From assembly GCF_016909155.1 (NCBI RefSeq), contig NZ_JAFBFG010000001.1:62001-126000 (forward strand): a DNA stretch of 64,000 nucleotides. The letters run 5' to 3'. Positions 1-13,814 of this stretch are shown piece after piece. The position numbers and the translations under genes were made by a program. Source of the DNA: Chryseomicrobium aureum (GTDB lineage: Bacteria > Bacillota > Bacilli > Bacillales_A > Planococcaceae). The notes under the pieces are model-generated. The model worked only from the letters and a program-made list of their open reading frames with translations. It was not told where the DNA came from and did not search any database. Position 1 is the stretch's first letter, and every line of letters starts with the position of its first letter.

Positions 1-1049
1 TTTTAGGTGTGACACCCCCAGGCAATGCGACAATCGTAGCGACATCAAAAGAACGTCATCGTTTGATAAAAGAAGCCGTTGGACACCTTTTACGGATGAT
101 TGAAGACGATGTGAAACCGCGTGACCTTGTCACAAAAGATGCAATTGATGATGCGTTTGCACTTGATATGGCAATGGGTGGTTCGACAAATACTGTGCTG
201 CATACACTTGCCATTGCGCATGAAGCAGAAATCCCATACGAGATGGAACAGATTAACGAGGTAGCAAAACGAATTCCGTATCTTGCAAAGATTATGCCAG
301 CGAGCGATTATTCGATGCACGACGTTCACTTAGCAGGAGGATTATCAGCAATCATTAAAGAGCTTTGTGAAATTCCAGGTGGGATTCATGGAGACCGGTT
401 AACAATCACAGGAAAATCTGTATTTGAAAACGTAAAGGATGCAAAAATCTTAAATCCTGCCGTTATTCGACCAAAAGACAATCCCTATAGTCCTGTAGGA
501 GGCTTGTCTGTTCTATTCGGAAATCTAGCTCCGGATGGAGGAGTAATTAAAGTTGGGGCAGTGGATCCCTCCATTCAAACATTTGAAGGGAAGGCAATCG
601 TCTTTAATTCCCAAGAAGATGCACAGCAAGCAATTGACGATGGACGTGTGCAAGAAGGGCATGTTGTTGTGATTCGGTATGAAGGACCAAAGGGTGGGCC
701 AGGAATGCCAGAGATGCTTGCACCTACTTCGGCGATTCAAGGTCGTGGTTTAGGAACGAAGGTTGCTTTAATTACAGATGGTCGCTTTTCAGGCGCTTCG
801 CGTGGAATCTCAATTGGACACATTTCTCCAGAAGCAGCAGAAGGAGGTCCTATTGCTTTAGTAGAGGATGGCGATACGATTGTGATCGACCTACCTAATC
901 GCACGATACACCATGATGTAGATGAGAAAATTTTAGAAAAGCGCCAGCAACAATTACCAGTATTTGAACCAAAAATCAAAAAAGGTTATTTAGCTCGCTA
1001 CTCCAAACTTGTAACTTCTGCAAGTACAGGTGGCGTTATGAAAATATAA
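1..1049 (+). CDS. ilvD: Dihydroxy-acid dehydratase, 3' part
   Basis: Catalyses dehydration of 2,3-dihydroxy acids to 2-keto acids, the common penultimate step of valine and isoleucine synthesis, using an Fe-S cluster. The frame is open from the window edge (codon phase starts at base 3), so the N-terminal part of the roughly 560-residue family is missing; about 348 residues are visible. Recognisable IlvD stretches are [12 protein letters not shown] at the start, [12 protein letters not shown], the HLAGGLSA segment, and [22 protein letters not shown] near the C-terminus. It lies immediately upstream of the T-box leader of ilvB, so it probably belongs to the same regulon and may be read into the leader. 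Identification is firm; the start is outside the window. Confidence 0.96.
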   Translation, partial: LGVTPPGNATIVATSKERHRLIKEAVGHLLRMIEDDVKPRDLVTKDAIDDAFALDMAMGGSTNTVLHTLAIAHEAEIPYEMEQINEVAKRIPYLAKIMPASDYSMHDVHLAGGLSAIIKELCEIPGGIHGDRLTITGKSVFENVKDAKILNPAVIRPKDNPYSPVGGLSVLFGNLAPDGGVIKVGAVDPSIQTFEGKAIVFNSQEDAQQAIDDGRVQEGHVVVIRYEGPKGGPGMPEMLAPTSAIQGRGLGTKVALITDGRFSGASRGISIGHISPEAAEGGPIALVEDGDTIVIDLPNRTIHHDVDEKILEKRQQQLPVFEPKIKKGYLARYSKLVTSASTGGVMKI

Positions 1050-1054
1050 AGCGT

Positions 1055-1300
1055 TGAAGAGGTAAAAGATCAAGTGTGGACTATTGCAGAGAGCCGGTGG
1101 TGCTGAAAACCGGTATAGCCCCTTGTATCGACATCCCCTCTGAGCGAAGGATGAACGTCATCGACTAGTAAGTCCTTCCGGATCACACCGTTAACTAGTG
1201 ACACACGAGGCAGCGAAAGCTGTGAAGTAGGGTGGTACCATGAAGTCAAATTCATCCCTATGCGAGGAACATCTCTGTTCATTTGCATAGGGTTTTTTTT
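1055..1300 (+). promoter_or_regulatory. T-box leader of the ilvB-leuD operon, apparent Ile specifier
   Basis: A tRNA-sensing T-box riboswitch fills the gap between ilvD and ilvB. The conserved T-box bulge GGTGGTACC lies at 1231-1239. The Stem I 3' side reads GAC-ATC-CCCTCTGAG, placing the likely specifier codon ATC (isoleucine) at 1133-1135. A Rho-independent terminator follows: CCCTATGC (1256-1263) pairs with GCATAGGG (1285-1292), then eight T residues. Uncharged tRNA(Ile) would favour antitermination. From memory, B. subtilis ilv-leu carries a leucine specifier, so an Ile reading would be a difference. Stem I was folded by eye; the specifier is less certain than the T-box itself. Confidence 0.93.
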
Positions 1301-1323
1301 ATACCTAAAAAGGAGTGATACCA

Positions 1324-3033
1324 ATGGTCATGCAGGCGGATAAACAGCAACTCAAACAACTTTCAGGTGCAGACGTGCTGATTGAACTGCTACACGAACA
1401 ACAGGTTGAAATGATTTTCGGATACCCAGGAGGAGCTGTACTGCCGATTTATGACGCATTGTATCGCAACCCAATTCCTCATATTTTAGCGCGTCATGAA
1501 CAAGGTGCTATACACGCAGCAGAAGGATATGCACGCGTAACTGGAAAACCGGGGGTAGTCATTGCTACATCGGGTCCTGGTGCAACAAATCTAGTAACAG
1601 GGATTGCAGATGCAATGATGGATTCATTGCCTCTCGTTATCTTTACTGGACAAGTAGCCAGCACGGTAATCGGGACAGACGCTTTTCAAGAAGCAGACAT
1701 CATTGGCATAACGCAACCGATCACCAAACATAATTATCAATTAAAAGATGCAAAAGATCTCCCACGAATTGTACGAGAAGCATTTCATATCGCTTCGACA
1801 GGACGACAGGGACCGGTATTAATTGATATCCCTAAAAATCTGGCAGCGAACGCGGCTCAGCAGCTCAACTGGCAAGTTGAACCGATTCATCTACCTGGAT
1901 ATCAACCGACGACTGAACCGAATTATTTACAAATTCAAAAAGTGGCTGAGGCGATCAATCAAGCGCAACGACCTTTGTTGTTGGTCGGAGCAGGAATTCT
2001 CGCTTCAAAAGCAACACAAGAAGTAGCGCAATTTCTCGAGCAAACAAAAATGCCAGTTGTTTCAACTTTACTAGGTTTGGGTGTAGTGGATGCCGACCAT
2101 CCGCAGTTTCTAGGAATGGCTGGGATGCACGGCACGTACACAGCGAATATGGCGATACAAGAATGTGACTTGCTCATCAATATCGGTGCACGATTTGATG
2201 ACCGTTTGACTGGCAACCTAGCAGAGTTTGCACCGAAAGCAACTGTAGTTCATGTAGATATCGATCCCGCTGAAATCGGCAAGAATGTACCTACGTCCAT
2301 CCCAATTGTGGCGGATGCAAAAACGGCTCTATCGGAATTGATGCAATTTACGTACAACCCGACTACAAGCTTTGATTGGCAAGAAGCACAGCAAATCAGT
2401 AAGCAGCACTATCCACTTCACTACAGAGAGGATGGATTAAAAGCGCAACATATTTTGCAAATCGCACGAAATGTTACACGTGGGGAAGCAATTGTAGCAA
2501 CGGATGTCGGGCAGCATCAGATGTGGGCAGCTCAGTATTATGGCTTTTCGGCACCACATAAATGGATCACATCAGGAGGGCTCGGCACGATGGGCTTTGG
2601 ATTCCCAGCAGCAATCGGTGCACAGCTCGCATTTCCAGATGAGAAAGTACTTGCTGTTGTAGGAGACGCGGGTTTTCAAATGACCTTACAAGAGTTGTCG
2701 CTTCTTCAAGAAAAGAGATTGCCGGTCAAAATCCTTATCTTAAACAATCAAAGTCTCGGAATGGTAAGGCAGTGGCAAACGTCCTTTTATGAAGAAAGGT
2801 TTTCTCAGAGCTTGATGCCTGTCCAGCCAGACTTTGTGAAGCTCGCAAACGCCTATGACATTCAAGGTGTAAAGCTTGAGACGTTAGAAGAAGCCGAGCG
2901 ATTGCTTCCAGAACTCTTGCTTTCGAATGAACCCGTATTAATTGATTGTAGAATCGAGCAACTAGAACCGGTGACTCCAATGGTAGCACCTGGAAAAGCA
3001 TTGCATGAAATGATTGGAGTGAAGCCGTTTTGA
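1324..3033 (+). CDS. ilvB: Acetolactate synthase large (catalytic) subunit
   Basis: Condenses pyruvate with pyruvate or 2-ketobutyrate; ThDP- and FAD-dependent, first common step of branched-chain synthesis. The 569-residue product has the N-terminal ThDP domain with [15 protein letters not shown] and the catalytic Glu in RHEQGA (about residue 59), a central FAD-type domain, and the C-terminal ThDP/Mg motif GDAGFQMT (about 447) ending near [11 protein letters not shown]. The ATG at 1324 is preferred over an in-frame GTG at 1315 because that GTG overlaps the AAGGAG ribosome site (1309-1314). It is first in the operon behind the T-box and overlaps ilvH by four bases. Confidence 0.97.
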   Translation: MVMQADKQQLKQLSGADVLIELLHEQQVEMIFGYPGGAVLPIYDALYRNPIPHILARHEQGAIHAAEGYARVTGKPGVVIATSGPGATNLVTGIADAMMDSLPLVIFTGQVASTVIGTDAFQEADIIGITQPITKHNYQLKDAKDLPRIVREAFHIASTGRQGPVLIDIPKNLAANAAQQLNWQVEPIHLPGYQPTTEPNYLQIQKVAEAINQAQRPLLLVGAGILASKATQEVAQFLEQTKMPVVSTLLGLGVVDADHPQFLGMAGMHGTYTANMAIQECDLLINIGARFDDRLTGNLAEFAPKATVVHVDIDPAEIGKNVPTSIPIVADAKTALSELMQFTYNPTTSFDWQEAQQISKQHYPLHYREDGLKAQHILQIARNVTRGEAIVATDVGQHQMWAAQYYGFSAPHKWITSGGLGTMGFGFPAAIGAQLAFPDEKVLAVVGDAGFQMTLQELSLLQEKRLPVKILILNNQSLGMVRQWQTSFYEERFSQSLMPVQPDFVKLANAYDIQGVKLETLEEAERLLPELLLSNEPVLIDCRIEQLEPVTPMVAPGKALHEMIGVKPF

Positions 3034-3545
3034 GACGAATCATTACTGTCACTGTCCTGAATCAAAGCGGCGTATTGAACCGTGTGACAGGTTTGATGAT
3101 GAAACGCCAATTCAATATTGAAAGTATGACAGTCGGCCATACTGAACAACCAACTATCTCGAAAATGACGTTTGTTGTCCATGTTGAAGATGCACAAAAA
3201 CTTGAGCAGTTGTTGAAACAGCTGCAAAAACAAATTGATGTTTTAAAAGTACAGGATTTGACGGACCAAGTGCTGGTAGAACGCGAGCTCGCCTTGATCA
3301 AAGTCCAAGCAAGTGCCACCAAGCGACTAGAGCTCGCAACACTAATTGAACCTTTCCGAGCACAGATAATCGATGCTGGAAAACAAGTCGTAACGTATCA
3401 ACTGACGGGACGCCCTGATAAGATTGATGCTTTTGTTGAACTTGTTAGGCCCTATGGAATTAAAGAATTAACACGAACAGGTGTGACGGCATTTACTCGT
3501 GAGCACCAAAAAGTACAGACACCAATTAAATTACTTACCTACTAG
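3030..3545 (+). CDS. ilvH: Acetolactate synthase small (regulatory) subunit
   Basis: Regulatory partner of IlvB that normally confers valine feedback inhibition. The 171-residue protein begins with an ACT domain ([22 protein letters not shown], residues 9-30) followed by the IlvH C-terminal domain containing ERELALIKV and the [10 protein letters not shown] segment. Length is normal for Bacillales. Translation starts at a TTG whose last two bases are the first two of the ilvB TGA stop (TTGA), which indicates translational coupling and a balanced subunit ratio. Confidence 0.95.
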   Translation: MRRIITVTVLNQSGVLNRVTGLMMKRQFNIESMTVGHTEQPTISKMTFVVHVEDAQKLEQLLKQLQKQIDVLKVQDLTDQVLVERELALIKVQASATKRLELATLIEPFRAQIIDAGKQVVTYQLTGRPDKIDAFVELVRPYGIKELTRTGVTAFTREHQKVQTPIKLLTY

Positions 3546-6105
<2,560 letters not shown>

Positions 6106-6122
6106 CTATAGGAGGAATGAAT

Positions 6123-7223
6123 ATGAAGAAACGAATCGCTGTATTACCAGGGGACGGTATTGGTCCAGAAGTCACGCAAGCGGCTGTCGACGTAGTGAAG
6201 GCTACAGCCAAACGGTTTCATCATGAATTTGAATTCCACTATGCAGCAATTGGAGGAGCCGCTTATGATGCGGTAGGTGAGTCCCTTCCGGATCAGACGA
6301 TTGAAGTATGTGCTGCATCAGATGCAGTACTTTTAGGGTCCGTAGGCGGTCCAAAGTGGGATCAGGTAGCTCCTGAAGTTCGACCGGAAAAAGGATTATT
6401 AGCCCTTCGTAAACAGTTTAATCTCTATGCAAACTTAAGACCTGTCAAAGCGCATGAAGCGCTTCAAGAAGCTTCTCCTTTAAAACCTGAAATTGTAGAG
6501 GGCACAGATTTTGTAATCGTTCGTGAACTGACTGGAGGGCTTTACTTCTCTGAACCTCGTAAAAAGACAAAAGACTCAGCGGTCGATACGCTCGTTTACA
6601 CAAGAAAAGAGATTGAGAGGATTGTTGAGACAGCGTTTCAATTGGCACGTAGCCGTAACGGAAAATTGACATCTGTTGATAAAGCAAATGTACTCGCTTC
6701 AAGTAAGCTTTGGCGAGAAATAGTAGAAGAAATGCGCACAGGTTACCCGGACGTTACGGTCGAGCACATGTTAGTAGACGCCGCAGCGATGCAATTAATC
6801 AAAGAACCATCTTCATTTGATGTCATTGTGACTGAAAATCTGTTTGGTGATATTTTAAGTGATGAAGCTTCTATGATTACAGGCTCTCTCGGTATGCTTC
6901 CTTCCGCTAGTGTACGTGACGATTCCTTTGGTGTGTATGAGCCGATTCACGGTTCCGCACCAGATATTGCTGGACAAGGAAAAGCAAACCCTGCCGGAGC
7001 GATTCTATCTGCAGCGATGCTTTTGAAGCAGTCGTTTGGACTGACAGCAGAAGCTCAGGCGATTGAAGATGCTGTAGAACGTGTGTTGAAAGACGGATAC
7101 ACAACAGCGGATTTAAAAGGAGGAAGAGTTCTTTCAACAGAGCAATGGACAGCAAAAGTGATAGAAGAATTGGACAGTGAATCTGTCTCAGATAGCATTT
7201 GTTTTTCGTACATTTCAGGATAA
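6123..7223 (+). CDS. leuB: 3-isopropylmalate dehydrogenase
   Basis: NAD-dependent oxidative decarboxylation of 3-isopropylmalate. The 366-residue protein has LPGDGIGPEVTQ at the N-terminus, the substrate-binding REL-TGGLYF region, and NLFGDILSDEASMITGSLGMLPSAS near residues 239-263. The ATG at 6123 is chosen because the in-frame ATG at 6117 abuts the GGAGGA ribosome site (6111-6116) with no spacer. The last 14 or so residues (SESVSDSICFSYISG) look longer and less conserved than usual for the family; the catalytic part is intact. Confidence 0.96.
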   Translation: MKKRIAVLPGDGIGPEVTQAAVDVVKATAKRFHHEFEFHYAAIGGAAYDAVGESLPDQTIEVCAASDAVLLGSVGGPKWDQVAPEVRPEKGLLALRKQFNLYANLRPVKAHEALQEASPLKPEIVEGTDFVIVRELTGGLYFSEPRKKTKDSAVDTLVYTRKEIERIVETAFQLARSRNGKLTSVDKANVLASSKLWREIVEEMRTGYPDVTVEHMLVDAAAMQLIKEPSSFDVIVTENLFGDILSDEASMITGSLGMLPSASVRDDSFGVYEPIHGSAPDIAGQGKANPAGAILSAAMLLKQSFGLTAEAQAIEDAVERVLKDGYTTADLKGGRVLSTEQWTAKVIEELDSESVSDSICFSYISG

Positions 7224-7238
7224 CTGGGGGCACTTTAT

Positions 7239-8645
7239 ATGGCAAAAACAATTATCGAAAAAATTTGGGACACCCATATCGTAGTCGAAGAGCAAGGAAA
7301 ACCAGATCTTCTCTATATCGATTTGCACCTGATCCACGAAGTGACATCTCCTCAAGCGTTTGAGGGACTTCGTATGGCCGGAAGATCAGTTCGACGACCA
7401 GATCTCTGTTTTGCGACAATGGATCATAATGTGCCGACTATCAATCGTCAACAGATTACTGATGTAGTTGCTAAAAAACAAATGACAACGCTCGAGAAAA
7501 ATTGCGAGGAATTTGGAATCCAACTGGCAAACATGGATCATCCCGATCAGGGAATTGTGCATATTATTGGTCCTGAACTCGGGTTGACACAACCGGGGAA
7601 AACCATTGTCTGTGGTGATTCTCATACATCTACTCATGGTGCGTTCGGCGCTCTTGCCTTTGGAATTGGAACGAGTGAAGTGGAGCACGTTTTATCCACT
7701 CAAACACTTTGGCAGGCAAAACCTAAAACGATGGAAGTGCGTGTCACAGGAGAACTTGGATTTGGTGTGACAGCAAAAGATGTGATTTTAGCGATTATCG
7801 CAAAGTTTGGTATCGATATGGGAACGGGCCATGTCATTGAATATACAGGTGAAGCAATTCGGAACATGACGATGGAAGAACGTATGACGATTTGCAATAT
7901 GTCGATTGAAGCAGGAGCAAAAGCTGGTCTAATCTCACCTGATGCTACTACTATCGAATTCCTTCGTGGCAGACGGTATGCACCTCAAGAAAACTTTGAA
8001 CAATTCGCTGCAGAATGGTTATCACTAGCTAGCGACAAAGAAGCAAGTTATGACACGGTACATGTGATTGACGCGAAAGAAATCTCGCCATTTGTAACGT
8101 GGGGAACCAATCCAGCGATGGGGGCGGGCATTCAACACACAATCCCAACACTTGCGGATTGTCCAACAGAAGCGGACAAAGTGGCGTTACAACAAGCTTT
8201 AAATTATATGGGCCTTGAACAAGGTCAAGCGCTTCAAGACATTGCCATTCAACATGTTTTCATTGGTTCATGCACCAATGCGCGTCTCAGTGATCTGGTG
8301 GAAGCGGCAAAAGTAGTGGAAGGACGACAAGTGGCGAAAGGTGTGAGAGCTCTAATTGTTCCGGGCTCCCAAACAACGAAAAAACAGGCCGAAGAGCTTG
8401 GCTTAGACAAGGTTTTCTTAGATGCAGGTTTTGAATGGCGAGAATCAGGATGCTCCATGTGTTTAGCAATGAATGATGACAGTGTACCTGCAGGTGAGCG
8501 ATGTGCTTCTACAAGTAATCGAAACTTTGAAGGCAGGCAAGGTGCTGGGTCCCGCACACATTTAATGAGTCCAGCAATGGCTGCCGCTGCTGCCATCGAA
8601 GGAAAATTAACGGATGTCCGGAAGTATGAAATGGCATTTGTCTAA
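7239..8645 (+). CDS. leuC: 3-isopropylmalate dehydratase large subunit
   Basis: Aconitase-family 4Fe-4S enzyme that, with LeuD, isomerises 2- to 3-isopropylmalate. The 468-residue protein carries the family motifs [27 protein letters not shown] (around residues 127-153), [12 protein letters not shown] (about 344) and the cluster-binding [13 protein letters not shown] (about 405); the cysteines in the last two motifs are the expected cluster ligands. It lies 15 bases after leuB and 14 before leuD. Confidence 0.97.
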   Translation: MAKTIIEKIWDTHIVVEEQGKPDLLYIDLHLIHEVTSPQAFEGLRMAGRSVRRPDLCFATMDHNVPTINRQQITDVVAKKQMTTLEKNCEEFGIQLANMDHPDQGIVHIIGPELGLTQPGKTIVCGDSHTSTHGAFGALAFGIGTSEVEHVLSTQTLWQAKPKTMEVRVTGELGFGVTAKDVILAIIAKFGIDMGTGHVIEYTGEAIRNMTMEERMTICNMSIEAGAKAGLISPDATTIEFLRGRRYAPQENFEQFAAEWLSLASDKEASYDTVHVIDAKEISPFVTWGTNPAMGAGIQHTIPTLADCPTEADKVALQQALNYMGLEQGQALQDIAIQHVFIGSCTNARLSDLVEAAKVVEGRQVAKGVRALIVPGSQTTKKQAEELGLDKVFLDAGFEWRESGCSMCLAMNDDSVPAGERCASTSNRNFEGRQGAGSRTHLMSPAMAAAAAIEGKLTDVRKYEMAFV

Positions 8646-8659
8646 AAGGAGAGAGATGT

Positions 8660-9250
8660 ATGAAGCCTATTCAATTAATCGCGAGTATCGTCACACCGCT
8701 AAATAAAAAGAATGTCGACACGGACCAAATCATCTCGAAAGAATTCTTAAAGCGAATCGAACGAACAGGATTTGGAAAGTACTTGTTTTATCACTGGCGG
8801 TATCAAGAAGATGGAGCAGAGAATCCAAGTTTTGTATTGAATGATCCAACATACAGTGATTCTAGAATTCTTGTTGCTCATGAGAATTTTGGTTGTGGGT
8901 CTTCACGAGAACATGCGCCATGGGCCATTGGTGATTATGGTTTCCGAGTCGTTATTGCGCCAAGCTTTGCAGATATTTTCTACAACAACTGTATGAAGAA
9001 TGGTATTTTACCGATTCGTTTACCGGTAGCAGAAGTGGAAGAAATTTTAGCAAAACCGTATTACACTTTGACAGTCGATCTACCCAATCAACAATTGTTA
9101 GGGACAGATGGTGTCATGTATAATTTTTCAATCGATCCCTACCAAAAAAAGATGTTACTCAATGGCTGGGATGAGATTTCCCTCACTTTCCAGTACGAGA
9201 AGCAAATTAAGGAATACGAAGCGAAACACTTTAAGATGACTGCCATTTGA
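8660..9250 (+). CDS. leuD: 3-isopropylmalate dehydratase small subunit
   Basis: Swivelling-domain partner of LeuC. The 196-residue protein has the expected N-terminal [13 protein letters not shown] and the glycine-rich substrate-recognition loop [15 protein letters not shown] (about residues 75-89). It is the last gene of the ilv-leu operon, and its final codons form part of the 5' arm of the operon terminator. Confidence 0.97.
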   Translation: MKPIQLIASIVTPLNKKNVDTDQIISKEFLKRIERTGFGKYLFYHWRYQEDGAENPSFVLNDPTYSDSRILVAHENFGCGSSREHAPWAIGDYGFRVVIAPSFADIFYNNCMKNGILPIRLPVAEVEEILAKPYYTLTVDLPNQQLLGTDGVMYNFSIDPYQKKMLLNGWDEISLTFQYEKQIKEYEAKHFKMTAI

Positions 9251-9266
9251 TGGTAGTCATTTTTTC
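9236..9266 (+). terminator. Terminator of the ilv-leu operon
   Basis: An 11-bp hairpin (9236-9246 with 9250-9260, one G-U pair) is followed by a run of T. The 5' arm and loop overlap the end of leuD, including its stop codon. Confidence 0.88.
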
Positions 9267-9288
9267 TTGAGTGAAACCTACAGAATTA

Positions 9289-9392
9289 TTGGATAATTAG
9301 GCGGATTACGTGTACAATCTTCACAAGTCATCTTTTTTAATTCTTTCAAGAAAAAGAAGGAATTTTGAAGAAGATGTCGAAATAAGTAGTAT
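9289..9392 (+). promoter_or_regulatory. Candidate promoters upstream of hpf
   Basis: Two sigma-A-like arrangements are visible: TTGGAT (9289-9294), 18 bases, TACAAT (9313-9318); and TTGAAG (9365-9370), 16 bases, TAGTAT (9387-9392). B. subtilis hpf is stress- and sigma-H/sigma-B-controlled; the AAGGAATTT stretch near 9357 followed by GAAAT near 9379 only loosely resembles a sigma-H promoter. None is certain. Confidence 0.35.
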
Positions 9393-9416
9393 AGCAATTA
9401 TAAAGGAGGAGTTTTC

Positions 9417-9974
9417 ATGCTAAACTTTAACATCCGTGGAGAAAATATCGAGGTAACTCCTGCAATTCGAGAATATGTGGAAACAAAAATCGAAAAAATT
9501 GATCGCTACTTTAATGAAGAGCTGAATTCTACAGCCAATGTAAACCTAAAAGTTTACAACGACAAACAGACGAAAGTGGAAGTCACAATTCCTATGAAAA
9601 ATCTAACTCTTCGTGCGGAAGAGCGTCATACAGATATGTATGCAGCGATTGATTTAATTGTAGATAAATTAGAGCGCCAGATTCGCAAACACAAAACAAA
9701 AGTAAATCGTAAATTCCGTGAGCGTGAAGGTGTAGGCAGTTATTTTGCTACTACTGAGGGTGCTTTAGCTCCAGAACCTGAAACGGCAGAAGAAGACTAC
9801 ACAATCGTACGTACGAAAACGTTTGACTTAAAGCCGATGGATCAAGAAGAAGCAATCCTTCAAATGAACATGCTTGGTCACAACTTCTTTATCTTTACGG
9901 ATGCAGAATCAAATGGCACAAATATTGTGTATAAACGTAAAGATGGGAAATACGGATTGATCGAGACAAACTAA
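9417..9974 (+). CDS. hpf: Long ribosome hibernation promoting factor
   Basis: Binds the 30S subunit and, in its long form, joins 70S ribosomes into 100S dimers in stationary phase. The 185-residue protein has the N-terminal S30AE/YfiA domain (residues 1-100, starting MLNFNIRGENIEVTPAIREYVE), an acidic linker, and a C-terminal dimerisation domain (about 128-185, with FDLKPMDQEEAILQMNMLGHNFFIF). An AAGGAGGAG ribosome site precedes the ATG. It is monocistronic, with terminators on both sides, directly upstream of secA as in B. subtilis (yvyD-secA). Confidence 0.95.
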   Translation: MLNFNIRGENIEVTPAIREYVETKIEKIDRYFNEELNSTANVNLKVYNDKQTKVEVTIPMKNLTLRAEERHTDMYAAIDLIVDKLERQIRKHKTKVNRKFREREGVGSYFATTEGALAPEPETAEEDYTIVRTKTFDLKPMDQEEAILQMNMLGHNFFIFTDAESNGTNIVYKRKDGKYGLIETN

Positions 9975-9980
9975 TTCAGT

Positions 9981-10010
9981 AAAGCTTCTGCCTCGGCAGG
10001 AGCTTTTTTT
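9981..10010 (+). terminator. Terminator after hpf
   Basis: A 12-bp hairpin (AAAGCTTCTGCC, 9981-9992, with 9995-10006, one wobble) closes on a two-base loop and runs into seven T. Confidence 0.9.
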
Positions 10011-10092
10011 ATGCAAACCGGTAGCTTCGCTTGATGAAGCTTTTCAAAAAGTGGTAAAATGAAAGATAAGTCTGAAATAGGAAGTGACCTTC

Positions 10093-12603
10093 ATGTTAGG
10101 TGTATTGAATAAAGTGTTTGATCCAAACAAACGCGAAATTAAAAAACTTGAAAAAATTGCTGATTCTGTTGAAGCGCTAGCTTCTCAAATGGAATCGTTA
10201 TCCGATGATCAATTAAAAGCCAAGACAACTGAATTTAAAGAGCGTTATACAAACGGCGAAACAATCGATAAATTATTGCCGGAAGCATTTGCAGTAGTTC
10301 GTGAAGCTTCTAGACGTGTGTTAAATATGTATCCATTCCGCGTACAAATCATGGGTGCTGCTGCTCTTAATGATGGCAACATTTCCGAAATGAAGACAGG
10401 GGAAGGGAAAACATTAACGTCTACAATGTCTGTTTACTTAAATGCTTTGACAGGCAAAGGTGTGCACGTTGTAACGGTCAATGAATATTTAGCAAGTCGT
10501 GATGCAGAAGAAATGGGTAAACTGTATAATTTCTTAGGGTTAACAGTTGGTTTAAATACAAATGCATTAACAAAAGCAGAAAAGCGTGAGGCTTATTTAG
10601 CAGACATCACGTACTCAACAAATAATGAATTAGGGTTCGACTACTTACGCGACAATATGGTCCTTTATAAAGAAGAGAAAGTACAGCGTCCGCTTCACTA
10701 TGCTGTAATCGATGAAGTCGATTCTATTTTGATCGATGAAGCGCGTACACCACTTATCATTTCAGGACAAGCATCGAAAGCGGCCTTGCTGTACAAACAA
10801 GCCAATGCAGTCGTCCGCCTTCTTCGCAATGAAGAAGATTATAGTTATGATGAATCGACAAAGGGTGTAGTATTAACCGATACAGGTGTTGAAAAGGTCG
10901 AAAAATCTTTCGGGATCGACAATCTATTTGATTTGACGCATGTACGATTAAACCACGCTGTGAACCAGTCTCTAAAAGCGCATGTCTCTATGCATAAAGA
11001 TGTGGATTACGTTGTTCAAGAAGACGAGGTTGTTATTGTTGACTCCTTCACCGGACGTTTGATGAAAGGTCGTCGTTACTCAGATGGTCTTCACCAAGCA
11101 ATCGAAGCTAAAGAAGGCTTAGATATTCAAAATGAATCGATGACGATGGCAACAATCACGTTCCAGAACTTCTTCCGTATGTATGAGAAGCTATCAGGAA
11201 TGACAGGTACAGCGAAAACAGAAGAAGAAGAGTTCCGTAACATTTACAATATGGACGTTGTTGTTATTCCTACAAATAAACCGATTATTCGTGACGATCG
11301 AGCGGATTTGATCTATGCGTCTACAAAAGGGAAGTTTGAAGCAGCTGCAGCAGATATTGCTGAAAAACACAAAAATGGCCAACCAGTTTTGATTGGTACA
11401 GTTGCAATTGAAACGTCAGAGATCATCTCTGCTCTTTTAACAAAACATAAAATTCCGCATAATATCTTGAATGCTAAAAACCATGAAAGTGAAGCGCAAA
11501 TTATTGCCGATGCCGGTAAAAAAGGTGCAGTAACGATTGCTACGAACATGGCAGGTCGTGGTACGGATATTAAATTAGGTGAAGGTGTATTAGAAACTGG
11601 CGGTCTTGCAGTAATCGGAACGGAGCGTCATGAATCACGACGTATTGATAACCAATTACGTGGACGATCTGGTCGTCAAGGTGACCCTGGAGTTACACAA
11701 TTCTACTTGTCATTAGAAGATGAATTGATGCGACGATTCGGTTCGGACAATATGAAATCAATGATGACTCGCTTAGGACTAGATGATACGCAACCTATTC
11801 AGTCAAAAATGGTATCGCGTGCAGTAGAATCCGCTCAAAAGCGTGTGGAAGGAAATAACTTCGATGCACGTAAGCGATTGTTACAATACGACGATGTCCT
11901 TCGTCAACAACGTGAAATCATTTACAAAGAGCGAAATGAAGTGCTCGAAACAGATAACATGCGTGCACTCGTTGAGAAAATGATTGAAGAAGTCATCGAT
12001 CGTACTGTGGATGTGCACACGACTGCAGAACAGCCTGCAGAGTGGAACTTAAAAGCCATGACAGATTATATTAAAGCGACTTTATTACCTGAAGAATCTG
12101 AAGCAGAATTGAATTTTGAAGGAAAAGATCGCGAACAGATTCGTGAAGAGCTAAAACAGCTGATTACAGCAGAATACAATGGAAAAGAAGAACGCTTTAC
12201 GGAAGAACGTATGCGTGAGTTCGAGAAAGTTATTTTACTTCGTTCGATTGATACAAAATGGATTGATCATATCGATGCGATGGATCAGTTGCGACAAGGG
12301 ATTCATTTACGTGCTTATGGACAAACGGATCCGCTTCGTGAATACCAAAATGAAGGATTTGCCATGTTTGAAACGATGGTTGCCTCAGTTTCAGAAGATG
12401 TTGCGAAGTACGCAATGAAAGCAGAAATCCAACAAAATCTTGAGCGTGAAGAAGTAGCAAAAGGGCAAGCTGTTAATCCCAAAGATGATGGCAAGCCAGT
12501 CAAAAAACAACCCATCAAAAAAGACGCAGAAGTCGGACGTAACGAACCATGTCCATGTGGAAGCGGAAAAAAATATAAAAACTGTCACGGTGCAGTTAGC
12601 TAA
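10093..12603 (+). CDS. secA: Preprotein translocase motor ATPase SecA
   Basis: ATPase that pushes unfolded preproteins through SecYEG. The 836-residue protein has Walker [12 protein letters not shown] (about residue 102), the Walker B/DEAD variant [21 protein letters not shown], the preprotein cross-linking and scaffold regions, and a C-terminal zinc finger [13 protein letters not shown]. The start is placed at ATG 10093 because AGGAAGTG (10079-10086) is a ribosome site and the in-frame GTG at 10084 falls inside it. Followed 17 bases later by prfB, as in other Bacillales. Confidence 0.97.
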   Translation: MLGVLNKVFDPNKREIKKLEKIADSVEALASQMESLSDDQLKAKTTEFKERYTNGETIDKLLPEAFAVVREASRRVLNMYPFRVQIMGAAALNDGNISEMKTGEGKTLTSTMSVYLNALTGKGVHVVTVNEYLASRDAEEMGKLYNFLGLTVGLNTNALTKAEKREAYLADITYSTNNELGFDYLRDNMVLYKEEKVQRPLHYAVIDEVDSILIDEARTPLIISGQASKAALLYKQANAVVRLLRNEEDYSYDESTKGVVLTDTGVEKVEKSFGIDNLFDLTHVRLNHAVNQSLKAHVSMHKDVDYVVQEDEVVIVDSFTGRLMKGRRYSDGLHQAIEAKEGLDIQNESMTMATITFQNFFRMYEKLSGMTGTAKTEEEEFRNIYNMDVVVIPTNKPIIRDDRADLIYASTKGKFEAAAADIAEKHKNGQPVLIGTVAIETSEIISALLTKHKIPHNILNAKNHESEAQIIADAGKKGAVTIATNMAGRGTDIKLGEGVLETGGLAVIGTERHESRRIDNQLRGRSGRQGDPGVTQFYLSLEDELMRRFGSDNMKSMMTRLGLDDTQPIQSKMVSRAVESAQKRVEGNNFDARKRLLQYDDVLRQQREIIYKERNEVLETDNMRALVEKMIEEVIDRTVDVHTTAEQPAEWNLKAMTDYIKATLLPEESEAELNFEGKDREQIREELKQLITAEYNGKEERFTEERMREFEKVILLRSIDTKWIDHIDAMDQLRQGIHLRAYGQTDPLREYQNEGFAMFETMVASVSEDVAKYAMKAEIQQNLEREEVAKGQAVNPKDDGKPVKKQPIKKDAEVGRNEPCPCGSGKKYKNCHGAVS

Positions 12604-12620
12604 TTAGCGGAGGAATTACC

Positions 12621-13725
12621 ATGATTGAATTATCAGCAGCACGCGCAGAGCTCGAACGCTCAACGCAAAAAATCCAAGACTTTAGGGGGTCTCTTTGACT
12701 TAGAAAACAAAGAGGCACGCATTCAAGAGCTGGATGAACTTATGACGTTCCCAGACTTCTGGGATGACGCACAAAATGCGCAAAAAACAATCAATGAATT
12801 GAATGGATTAAAAGCAATTGTTGACCAATACAATACGTTAGTAGACGATCAAGAAAATCTTGAAATGACAGTGGAACTGTTAAAAGAAGAACCGGACGAG
12901 GACTTGCATGCAGATCTTGAGAGTAGTTTAAAAGAGCATCAAACAGCACTTGCAAACTTTGAGCTCCAAATGCTACTTAGCGAAGAACATGATAAAAATA
13001 ATGCGATTTTAGAACTTCACCCAGGAGCAGGTGGAACGGAGTCACAAGACTGGGGTTCTATGCTATTGCGCATGTATCAACGGTGGGCAGACAAACGAGG
13101 ATTCAAAGTGGAGACACTTGATTATTTACCTGGAGACGAAGCGGGAATCAAGTCCGTAACTCTTCTCATTAAAGGACATAATGCTTATGGCTATTTAAAA
13201 GCGGAAAAAGGTGTACATCGTCTCGTGCGTATTTCACCCTTTGATTCTTCAGGTCGCCGTCATACCTCATTCGTTTCCGTAGATGTGATGCCAGAATTCA
13301 ATGAAGAAATTGAAATCGACATTCGAACGGAAGATTTAAAAATTGATACGTACCGTGCAAGTGGAGCAGGTGGACAGCATATCAATACGACAGACTCGGC
13401 TGTTCGTATCACGCACTTACCAACAAACACAGTCGTTACATGCCAAACGGAGCGCTCCCAGATTAAAAACCGTGAACATGCAATGAAGATGTTGAAGTCG
13501 AAATTGTATCAATTGCGGATTGAAGAACAAGAAGCAGAACTTGCTGCTATCCGTGGTGAACAAAAAGAAATTGGATGGGGTTCTCAGATTCGCTCGTACG
13601 TATTCCATCCGTATTCAATGGTCAAAGATCACCGAACAAATGAAGAAAGTGGAAATGTTCATGCCGTTATAGATGGAGAACTGGACAACTTTATTCACGC
13701 ATATCTTCGATCAAAAATCCAATAA
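12621..13725 (+). CDS. prfB: Peptide chain release factor 2 (programmed +1 frameshift)
   Basis: Recognises UGA and UAA and triggers peptide release. Translation starts at ATG 12621 behind GCGGAGGAA and reads 25 codons ([25 protein letters not shown]) to an in-frame TGA at 12696-12698. A +1 slip on CTT TGA C continues as [10 protein letters not shown] to 13725, giving a 367-residue protein. The RF2 anticodon-mimic tripeptide SPF is in VRISPFDSS and the catalytic GGQ loop in [16 protein letters not shown] conceptual translation of one frame would wrongly start at an internal TTG. Autoregulation by RF2 level is the known role of such sites. Confidence 0.97.
12684..12699 (+). promoter_or_regulatory. 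prfB programmed +1 frameshift site
   Basis: The internal Shine-Dalgarno-like AGGGGG sits three bases before CTTTGAC, the canonical slippery site with the UGA stop at 12696-12698. The spacing and sequence match the RF2 autoregulatory site known across bacteria. Confidence 0.96.
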
Positions 13726-13734
13726 CGCATTCTC

Positions 13735-13769
13735 ATCCACTATGGTATACTCTACCGTAGTGGATTTTT
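13735..13769 (+). terminator. Terminator after prfB
   Basis: ATCCACTATGGTA (13735-13747) pairs with TACCGTAGTGGAT (one wobble), followed by TTTTT. Confidence 0.85.
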
Positions 13770-13814
13770 ACGAGTTGAGAAGGATTAGCTGAGTGTGAAA
13801 GGCGAAGTGCTTAT

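Noticed and set aside
9357-9383. Sigma-H promoter upstream of hpf
   Set aside because: Only a partial match (GAAA instead of GAAT in the -10 element), so it is mentioned but not listed as its own site.
12625-12696. prfB starting at an internal TTG in the downstream frame
   Set aside because: The peptide before the frameshift site in that frame is not RF2-like; the canonical ATG and slippery site explain the gene.
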